Shown piece after piece: positions 1 to 5,577 of a stretch of 7,749 nt of DNA; the first letter of the stretch is position 1; each line of letters begins with the position of its first letter. Under the pieces are notes generated by a model. It did not search any database. It was not told the DNA's origin and saw only the letters and a list, made by a program, of their open reading frames with translations. Source of the DNA: CAMTWZ01 sp964412365 (GTDB taxonomy: Bacteria > Bacteroidota > Rhodothermia > Balneolales > HLUCCA01); contig CAYPOI010000101.1 of the NCBI GenBank assembly GCA_964412365.1, positions 1 through 7,749 on the forward strand, given 5' to 3'. Made by a program: the position numbers and the translations under genes.

Positions 1-60
1 CGAACCGGAGTGTCTGATGAGCGGTTCTTAGATGGCGTCGACATCCACTTCCTACCTTGA
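1..60 (+). CDS. Possible 3' end of an upstream gene (19 codons, partial)
   Basis: Frame 1 is open from the left edge to a TGA at 58-60 and would encode a tail ending in ERFLDGVDIHFLP. The other two forward frames close sooner (TGA at 13-15 and TAG at 30-32), so this is the only forward frame open across the whole stretch, but 19 codons can be open by chance. I do not recognise the peptide. If real, the gene ends about 117 nt before the baeRF start, leaving room for a terminator and a new promoter. Confidence 0.25.
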   Translation, partial: RTGVSDERFLDGVDIHFLP

Positions 61-68
61 GTAAGGTA
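53..68 (+). terminator. Small inverted repeat, possible weak terminator
   Basis: TACCTT and AAGGTA pair perfectly (6 bp) around a GAGT loop, and the TGA of the possible upstream reading frame lies across the left arm and loop. A loosely T-rich stretch follows (about 74-85) but no solid U-run. The stem is short and only one third GC, so it would be a weak intrinsic terminator at best; a chance hairpin is equally likely. Confidence 0.25.
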
Positions 69-152
69 TAAGCTTTCTGTTTCCAATATTCCATACCTGC
101 GACCGTTATTGCTAAATGAAAGACGATAACTACAATTCGTCATACAATTTAT

Positions 153-158
153 TATAAT
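153..158 (+). promoter_or_regulatory. Candidate -10 element upstream of the baeRF gene
   Basis: A perfect TATAAT lies 19 nt upstream of the ATG at 178, in the most AT-rich part of the window (about 105-180). It is followed directly by TTG, so the stretch TATAATTTG also comes within one base of spacing of the Bacteroidota -7 consensus TAnnTTTG. No convincing -35 box is found 17 nt upstream (about 130-135 reads CTACAA). If used, the transcript would have a leader of only about a dozen bases, in keeping with the lack of a Shine-Dalgarno sequence. It would drive the whole downstream gene run. Confidence 0.35.
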
Positions 159-177
159 TTGATCATATCAATTAGCA

Positions 178-1257
178 ATGACATTAAAAGAACAACTCCA
201 CGTACTAGCCGAAGAAAAAAATTCACCTTGCGTCACCATATCCTTCAATACGCATCGCACGCACCCCGACAATGCGATGGATGCGGTGACGTTGAAAAAC
301 CTCCTGAATGAAGCGGAAGAACGGGTGATCGCTGAATTCGGAAAGAGGCCTGTCGCGACATTACTAAAAAAATTAGAAGACATTCCATCAGAAATCGACG
401 AAAATTACAACTTGGATAGTTTGCACATTTTTGTTTCTAACGACACGAAAGAAATCATCAAATCAACATGGCCATCCAGCAATGAAGGTGTTCATATTTC
501 AGACTCCTTCGCGGTGCGTTCCATCCTCAAATCGCATGTGCGAAGCGAACACTATTTACTGATGTTAATGGCACAAAGTGGTGTGACATTATATGAAGCA
601 ATGAATGATGGAATCATCAAAGAAATCGAGAATGAAGATTTTCCTTTTGCCGAAACCCGTCATTATAACACACACTCCGACCGAGGTAGCGATTCCAAAC
701 ACTTGGATGATGCGGTGCGTGAATATCTGAATAAGGTGGACAAAGCGCTTGTCAATGTCCACAACCAAACAGACATGGATTGTGTGGTGATTTGTACCGA
801 AGACAATTACAGTCGACTTCAACAAGTGGCCGACAAACCCTCTGTTTATCTTGGATATGATGCGGTCGATTACAACCATACCGAGCCGCATCACATCGTG
901 AAGCAATCGTGGGACATCATCCAGACCCTTCAAACCGAACGACGGACCAAAGCCATTGAAGAGATGAAAGAAGCGGTTGGTCAACATGCGGTGCTGACCG
1001 ATTTGCAGGAGATCTATCAAGCATCCATCGACGGACGAGGTGATATGCTGATCGTGCATCAGGACTTTTCCCAAGCCGTGATCATGACTGGTGACAGGAC
1101 GTTCAAGCGCGTCGACGATGCGACGGAAGAAAATGCCATCGACGACATCACCAGCACCATCGCGTGGGAAGTTTTATCCAAAAAAGGTCGCGTGTTCTTT
1201 ACTCGGCAGGATGAAATTCAAGACCTTGGCGATATCGTGCTGAAAACACGATATTGA
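178..1257 (+). CDS. baeRF-family (bacterial archaeo-eukaryotic release factor-like) protein, probably baeRF3-type
   Basis: A 359-residue, acidic, soluble protein with no signal peptide or membrane segment. The overall pattern resembles the baeRF families, bacterial relatives of aRF1/eRF1. An N-terminal alpha/beta region contains a hydrophobic strand around residues 79-86 (LDSLHIFV), followed by the 'STWP...DSFAVRSIL' stretch and a 'HYLLMLMAQSGVTLYEA' strand near 120-140. A middle domain (about 180-260) includes DCVVICTEDNYSRL. The C-terminal part (about 270-359) has the 'LTDLQEIYQASIDGRGDMLIV' pattern of an L7Ae-like domain. No GGQ tripeptide occurs, so peptidyl-tRNA hydrolysis is not expected; the family has been proposed to act on stressed ribosomes, but its role is largely untested. 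The ATG at 178 is the first start after the AT-rich leader and has no Shine-Dalgarno sequence. It is first in the run, and its TGA meets the PPK2 start. The superfamily call is fairly safe; the exact subfamily (3 or 7) is from memory of sequence patterns. Confidence 0.75.
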   Translation: MTLKEQLHVLAEEKNSPCVTISFNTHRTHPDNAMDAVTLKNLLNEAEERVIAEFGKRPVATLLKKLEDIPSEIDENYNLDSLHIFVSNDTKEIIKSTWPSSNEGVHISDSFAVRSILKSHVRSEHYLLMLMAQSGVTLYEAMNDGIIKEIENEDFPFAETRHYNTHSDRGSDSKHLDDAVREYLNKVDKALVNVHNQTDMDCVVICTEDNYSRLQQVADKPSVYLGYDAVDYNHTEPHHIVKQSWDIIQTLQTERRTKAIEEMKEAVGQHAVLTDLQEIYQASIDGRGDMLIVHQDFSQAVIMTGDRTFKRVDDATEENAIDDITSTIAWEVLSKKGRVFFTRQDEIQDLGDIVLKTRY

Positions 1258-1262
1258 AAGCG

Positions 1263-1994
1263 ATGGTTGAGTTAGATCACATATCCACCCTGCCGCCAAA
1301 GGAAGCTGAGAAGGCGGAAACAAAAGACGCGCTGAAAGAACTCCGAAAAGAACTATTTCAGTTACAAAATAAGTTCTATGCTGACGGCAGATACAGCCTT
1401 CTCATTGTCTTACAGGGGCTTGATACGTCTGGCAAAGACGGTACCATCCGTCACGCATTCAGCGGAATGAACCCTCAAGGAGTTCAGGTCACATCGTTCA
1501 AAAAACCAACGGAACTTGAGCTGAAGCACGATTTTTTATGGCGCGTCTACCCTCATTTTCCTGAGAAAGGGATGATCCGGGTATTCAACCGGTCCTACTA
1601 TGAAGACATTCTGGTGCCTTCTGTAAACAAAAGCCTGTCAGATGATGTGTTGCAGCACCGCTTGAACCTGATCAATGAACTGGAACGTCACTTGTTGGCC
1701 AATGGGACATTGATTTTAAAATTCTATCTGCATCTGTCCGCTGAAGAGCAGATTGAACGGATTGAAGAGCGTAAGACCAACCCGAACAAACGATGGAAGT
1801 ATGCTGAGGAGGATGAACTCATACCCCATCAATGGGATGATTTCAGAAAGGCGTACCATTCCATCCTGAATGGATGCGACCAACATCCCTGGCACATCAT
1901 TCCTTCGGACAAACGCTGGTTTCGGAATTACACAGCGGCTAAGATTTTATCGGAAGAGCTAAAAAAGCTTGATCTGAAGTTCCCGGGTGAATAA
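1263..1994 (+). CDS. ppk2: PPK2-family polyphosphate:nucleotide phosphotransferase
   Basis: Transfers phosphate between polyphosphate and nucleotides in the cytoplasm. Counting from the ATG at 1263, the Walker A loop GLDTSGKDGT is at about residues 52-61, the Walker B-like FNRSYYED at 108-115, and the basic lid region (ERKTNPNKRWK) at about 169-179. The segments QGLDTSGKDGTIRHAFSGMN, NPQGVQVTSFKKP and LKFYLHLSAEEQ are close to the Cytophaga hutchinsonii class III PPK2 as I recall it, a class that phosphorylates both AMP and ADP. At 243 residues it is compact: a single domain with a short N-terminal extension. Two starts are possible. ATG 1263 leaves a 5-nt gap after the baeRF stop; an in-frame TTG at 1254 overlaps that stop by 4 nt and adds three residues (MKA). 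Neither has a clear Shine-Dalgarno sequence, so ATG is preferred. The tight junction implies co-transcription, probably with translational coupling. Family assignment is very secure; the nucleotide preference is inferred. Confidence 0.95.
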   Translation: MVELDHISTLPPKEAEKAETKDALKELRKELFQLQNKFYADGRYSLLIVLQGLDTSGKDGTIRHAFSGMNPQGVQVTSFKKPTELELKHDFLWRVYPHFPEKGMIRVFNRSYYEDILVPSVNKSLSDDVLQHRLNLINELERHLLANGTLILKFYLHLSAEEQIERIEERKTNPNKRWKYAEEDELIPHQWDDFRKAYHSILNGCDQHPWHIIPSDKRWFRNYTAAKILSEELKKLDLKFPGE

Positions 1995-1998
1995 AAGG
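1993..1998 (+). promoter_or_regulatory. Purine-rich ribosome binding site for copB
   Basis: AAAAGG lies 8 nt before the ATG at 2007 and overlaps the TAA stop of ppk2. It is one of the few SD-like sequences in the window and supports the ATG at 2007, which also puts the whole His-rich tail in the protein. Confidence 0.4.
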
Positions 1999-2006
1999 TA
2001 GACAGT

Positions 2007-4031
2007 ATGGAAACGCATAAAGAGCATTCGCATGCACATCAAACGCATGAAGAAAGCAAAAAACATGAAGGTCATTCTGAAGGTCACGACAAGCATGCTG
2101 GCCACAACGTAGCCGACTTTTGGAAACGGTTCATCATCAGCTCCATCGTTTCGATTCCTGTGCTCGCTTTGTCGCACATGATTCAGCAGTTTTTTGGCTT
2201 TGAACTGTCGTTTCCGGGCGACAAATATGTCTTAGCCATTCTGTCGACCTTCATCTTCTTCTATGGAGGGTATCCGTTTCTCAAGGGACTGGTTGACGAA
2301 GTCAAAGACAACGCGATTGGGATGATGACCCTGATTGGTGTCGCGATCACGGTAGCATGGGCGTACAGCGTCGCGATCACGTTCGGCTTACCCGGTATGG
2401 ACTTCTATTGGGAAATGGCCACATTGATCGACATCATGCTCATTGGCCATTACGTCGAAATGAAGTCGGTGATGGGAGCATCCCGTTCATTGGAACTGCT
2501 TGTGGACATGATGCCATCCACAGCCCACCATGTGAAAGACGGGAAGATACACGACATGCCGGTCAGCGAATTGAAGGTGGATGATCTGGTGATGGTGAAG
2601 CCGGGCGAAAAAGTGCCCGTGGATGGAATCGTGACCGAAGGGGAAAGCTATGTGGATGAGAGCATGCTGACCGGCGAGAGCAAACCGGTGAAAAAAAGTA
2701 TGGACCAAAAGGTGATTGGTGGCGCCATTAATGGCAACGGGTCGTTGACCATCAAAGTGACCAGCACCGGAAAAGACAGTTACCTGAACAAGGTGGTGAC
2801 ACTGATTGAAGAGGCGCAAAAAGTGAAATCCAAGACCCAAAATTTTGCCGACCGCGCCGCACGAATTCTGACGTTTGTCGCCCTGGGTGGCGGATTCATC
2901 ACATTGGTTGTTTGGTTGCTCTTGGGTTTCCCATTCGTGTTCGCATTGGAACGGATGGTGACAGTGATGGTGATTTCCTGTCCACATGCGTTGGGCTTGG
3001 CCGTGCCCTTGGTCGTGGCCATTTCCACATCCATCTCCGCCCAGAAAGGGTTGCTTATTCGCAACCGGACAGCGTTTGAAAATGCACGATTGATCACCAT
3101 GATCATCTTCGACAAAACGGGCACGCTCACCAAGGGTTCACACGAACTGCAAGACGTGAAAGTGTTGAATTCCGCTTTCGATGACAAAGAGTTGCTTCGA
3201 CTCGCGTCCGGCATCGAACAGCATTCGGAACACTACATCGCCACCGGATTGATGCGGAAAGTCAATGAACTGAAGATCGATGTACCTAAATCGGATGGCT
3301 TCAATTACATGCCAGGGAAAGGATTGGAAGGAACGGTGGATGGGAAAGACATCAAAGTGGTCGGTCCAAATTACCTGAAGGAACATAAACTGAGTATCCC
3401 TGAAATGGATGCTGAGTTTACCGGAACGATCGTCTACGTGGTCATCGATCAAGACATCGCTGGGTATTTCACCTTTTCGGACCAGATCCGGGAAAGCTCA
3501 TTTGAAGCCATCCAGATCCTAAAAGAAGCCGGAATCAAAAACCTGTTGCTCACGGGCGACAATGAAACCACAGCCAAGAAAGTAAGCGATGAGCTGAACA
3601 TGGACGGATTTATGGGGAATGTACTGCCGCATGAAAAGCTGGAGAAAGTGAAAGAGCTTCAGGGAAAAGGAGAATTCATCGCGATGACCGGTGACGGCGT
3701 GAACGATGCGCCTGCCCTCGCACAAGCGGATGTCGGAATTGCAGTTGGTTCAGGTACGGATGTTGCCGCCGAAACAGCGGACATCATTCTGGTCAACTCC
3801 GATCCGAAAGACATTGCCAATCTGATTCTGTTCGGAAAAGCCACCTATAACAAAATGATTCAAAACCTATGGTGGGCGGCGGGATACAACATTATTGCTA
3901 TCCCTTTGGCAGCAGGGGTTTTATATAACTGGGGAATCATGCTGAGTCCCGCGATCGGTGCGGTGCTTATGAGCCTAAGCACCATTGTGGTCGCGTTCAA
4001 CGCGCAGCTATTGAAAAGGCAGATGGTGTAG
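2007..4031 (+). CDS. copB: CopB-type copper-exporting P-type ATPase (P1B, CPH motif)
   Basis: A 674-residue inner-membrane heavy-metal pump driven by ATP. The N-terminus (residues 1-34) has ten histidines and no CxxC metal-binding domain, as in CopB pumps. TM helices begin at about 42, 74 and 104; the GHYVEM helix ends near 152. Visible catalytic motifs are TGES at 222-225 (actuator), CPH at 325-327 in the transport helix, the phosphorylated Asp of DKTGT at 369, GKG at 437-439 (nucleotide binding), TGDN from 516 and GDGVND at 562-567. The ending MIQNLWWAAGYN (617-628) and MSLST (655-659) match Enterococcus hirae CopB closely, as recalled. CPH rather than CPC places it in the P1B-3 group, linked to Cu(II)/Cu(I) and Ag(I) export. 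One oddity: the nucleotide-binding HP motif, usually SEHP, reads SEHY at 407-410; the histidine is kept. The gene starts 12 nt after ppk2, so it is probably co-transcribed. No CsoR, CueR or metallochaperone gene is nearby. Metal specificity is inferred. Confidence 0.95.
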   Translation: METHKEHSHAHQTHEESKKHEGHSEGHDKHAGHNVADFWKRFIISSIVSIPVLALSHMIQQFFGFELSFPGDKYVLAILSTFIFFYGGYPFLKGLVDEVKDNAIGMMTLIGVAITVAWAYSVAITFGLPGMDFYWEMATLIDIMLIGHYVEMKSVMGASRSLELLVDMMPSTAHHVKDGKIHDMPVSELKVDDLVMVKPGEKVPVDGIVTEGESYVDESMLTGESKPVKKSMDQKVIGGAINGNGSLTIKVTSTGKDSYLNKVVTLIEEAQKVKSKTQNFADRAARILTFVALGGGFITLVVWLLLGFPFVFALERMVTVMVISCPHALGLAVPLVVAISTSISAQKGLLIRNRTAFENARLITMIIFDKTGTLTKGSHELQDVKVLNSAFDDKELLRLASGIEQHSEHYIATGLMRKVNELKIDVPKSDGFNYMPGKGLEGTVDGKDIKVVGPNYLKEHKLSIPEMDAEFTGTIVYVVIDQDIAGYFTFSDQIRESSFEAIQILKEAGIKNLLLTGDNETTAKKVSDELNMDGFMGNVLPHEKLEKVKELQGKGEFIAMTGDGVNDAPALAQADVGIAVGSGTDVAAETADIILVNSDPKDIANLILFGKATYNKMIQNLWWAAGYNIIAIPLAAGVLYNWGIMLSPAIGAVLMSLSTIVVAFNAQLLKRQMV

Positions 4032-4039
4032 ACTCAACC

Positions 4040-4060
4040 CCATGGTGCCTTCGCCCATGG
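4040..4060 (+). terminator. Short hairpin in the copB-SDR gap, weak terminator or attenuator candidate
   Basis: CCATGG at 4040-4045 pairs with CCATGG at 4055-4060. The stem can continue inward by two more pairs with one bulged C, leaving a CCTT loop. Only three T residues follow, and an AGGAAA motif comes right after, so a strong terminator is unlikely. It could stabilise the 3' end of the upstream mRNA or lower read-through into the SDR gene. CCATGG is itself palindromic, which makes a chance origin possible. Confidence 0.3.
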
Positions 4061-4063
4061 TTT

Positions 4064-4069
4064 AGGAAA
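4064..4069 (+). promoter_or_regulatory. Purine-rich ribosome binding site before the SDR-DUF2867 gene
   Basis: AGGAAA precedes the GTG at 4073 by 3 nt and an in-frame TTG at 4076 by 6 nt. An in-frame TGA at 4070-4072 prevents any start further upstream. The motif favours starting at 4073 or 4076 over the later GTG at 4142, although the spacing to 4073 is short. Confidence 0.35.
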
Positions 4070-4072
4070 TGA

Positions 4073-5575
4073 GTGTTGGATACAATCAACTATGTACCCT
4101 ATCATGTCGTTCACCCTTCGTTGTCGAACCTAAACTACCAAGTGAACATCCTCCTTACCGGCGTCACCGGTTATATCGCGCAACGGCTCTTGCCGGTTCT
4201 GTTGAAAGACGGACACCACGTTGTCTGCTGCGTCCGCGACAAAGGCCGCTTCAATGCCAAAAAATACTTGTCATCGAATCTGACCGTCATCGAAGTCGAT
4301 TTTCTGAATAAGATCAGTTTGGAGCAGATTCCCACGGACATTGACGTGGCCTATTACCTCATTCACTCGATGTCGACCCAAAGCGGTGATTTCGAGGACA
4401 TGGAAGAAGAATGCGCCCGGAATTTCAAAGAGCGGTTGGAGCAGACATCTGCACACCAGGTGATTTATCTGAGCGGCATCAGTAACACAGAGGAACTTTC
4501 GAAGCATCTGACATCCCGCAAACAGGTGGAGAGCGTGCTAGCAGGGTCCACATTCGCGCTCACCACCTTGCGAGCGGGCATCATTGTGGGATCGGGTAGC
4601 GCCTCGTTCGAGATTATCCGTGATTTGGTCGAAAAACTGCCATTCATGATCGCGCCGCGATGGTTGAAGACCAAATGCCAGCCCATCGCCATCCGAAATG
4701 TCATTGAGTTCTTGGTAGGCGTGATCGGAAAAACCGAGACCTACAATCAGAGTTTTGATATCGGCGGGCCGGATGTGCTGACCTACAAAGAAATGCTCCT
4801 ACGCTTTGGCAGCATCCGTGGACTTAAGCGCCGTATCGTGGTCGTTCCCATCATGACACCGAAAATCTCATCCTATTGGCTGTATTTCGTCACGGCCACC
4901 TCATTCTCCCTTGCGAAAAACCTCGTGAACAGCATGAAGGTGGAAGTGATCTGCAAACCCAATCATCTCGGTTCGTCGCTCGGCATTGTCCCCATCGATT
5001 ACGACACATCCATCCGCTTGGCGTTCGATAAAATCGAGCAAAATCAGGTCGTTTCAAGTTGGAAAGATGCTCAAACCAGCCGCTTGTTTCGGAACGGAAT
5101 CTCGACATTCATTGAAGTGCCTACGCATGGATGCTTCAAAGACATCCGAACTCGCCAACTTACAGACACCACGACTGCGATGAAAAAAATCTGGTCCATT
5201 GGGGGCAAAACCGGATGGTATATGGCCAACTGGCTATGGGAGTTGCGTGGATTCATCGATCAGCTGTTCGGTGGCGTCGGAATGCGTCGCGGACGGAAAA
5301 GCGACACCGAATTGGATGCCGGAGATGCGCTCGATTTTTGGCGCGTTCTCTTAGCCGACAAGCAGGAAAAACGCCTGTTGCTCTATGCCGAAATGAAACT
5401 TCCCGGCGAAGCATGGCTCGAGTTCAAAATCGATGCGCAAAACGTCCTTATGCAAACGGCCACGTTTAGACCTTTAGGGCTGCTTGGGCGGATGTATTGG
5501 TACGCAGTACTCCCTTTTCATGGGTACATCTTCAACGGGATGATCAACCGGATCGCTGAAAATCCGCATCTTTGA
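4073..5575 (+). CDS. SDR-like NAD(P)-binding protein with C-terminal DUF2867 domain
   Basis: A two-domain protein of about 500 residues. The N-terminal Rossmann domain starts with NILLTGVTGYIA (residues 25-36): the dinucleotide loop is G30-x-x-G33-x-x-A36, with alanine at the usual third glycine. It continues through YYLIHSM, VIYLSGIS and GSGSASFEIIRDLVEKLP, patterns of the YbjT/NmrA-like atypical SDR group. The C-terminal DUF2867 domain is very clear: WELRGFIDQLFGGVGMRRGR (RRGR at 405-408), GDALDFWRV at 417-425, AEMKLPGEAWLEF at 439-451, then YWYAVLPFHGYIFNGMI near the end. The reaction is not known; such proteins are thought to bind NAD(P)H and may act as reductases or redox sensors. No signal peptide is visible. 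The start is uncertain: GTG 4073 gives 23 extra residues before the fold, whereas GTG 4142 would begin exactly at the usual family N-terminus but lacks a binding site. The gap to copB is 41 nt and to the amylase 2 nt. The domain assignment is secure, the function is not. Confidence 0.88.
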   Translation: MLDTINYVPYHVVHPSLSNLNYQVNILLTGVTGYIAQRLLPVLLKDGHHVVCCVRDKGRFNAKKYLSSNLTVIEVDFLNKISLEQIPTDIDVAYYLIHSMSTQSGDFEDMEEECARNFKERLEQTSAHQVIYLSGISNTEELSKHLTSRKQVESVLAGSTFALTTLRAGIIVGSGSASFEIIRDLVEKLPFMIAPRWLKTKCQPIAIRNVIEFLVGVIGKTETYNQSFDIGGPDVLTYKEMLLRFGSIRGLKRRIVVVPIMTPKISSYWLYFVTATSFSLAKNLVNSMKVEVICKPNHLGSSLGIVPIDYDTSIRLAFDKIEQNQVVSSWKDAQTSRLFRNGISTFIEVPTHGCFKDIRTRQLTDTTTAMKKIWSIGGKTGWYMANWLWELRGFIDQLFGGVGMRRGRKSDTELDAGDALDFWRVLLADKQEKRLLLYAEMKLPGEAWLEFKIDAQNVLMQTATFRPLGLLGRMYWYAVLPFHGYIFNGMINRIAENPHL

Positions 5576-5577
5576 GG

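Noticed and set aside
214..222. Run of seven A in the baeRF gene (A AAA AAT), resembling a slippery frameshift site; a second A7 run occurs near 366-372
   Set aside because: A -1 shift at the first site ends after about 30 codons, and the zero frame is a coherent full-length protein, so programmed frameshifting is not needed.
589..1074. 161-codon minus-strand open frame inside the baeRF gene
   Set aside because: Antisense to a coherent protein, with no recognisable domain of its own.
2340..2381. 12-bp direct repeat GTCGCGATCACG (2340-2351 and 2370-2381) in copB
   Set aside because: Both copies are in frame and encode Val-Ala-Ile-Thr in a membrane helix; repeated use of the same codons explains it without a functional repeat.
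2487..2987. 166-codon minus-strand open frame inside copB
   Set aside because: Antisense to conserved P-ATPase sequence; the His-rich look comes from reading conserved copB codons in reverse. No promoter or start signal is visible.
4069..4311. ATG-started 80-codon frame overlapping the start of the SDR gene
   Set aside because: It starts at an ATG 4 nt upstream but in another frame, and gives an Arg/Pro-rich peptide with no domain, while the overlapping frame encodes a clear Rossmann fold.
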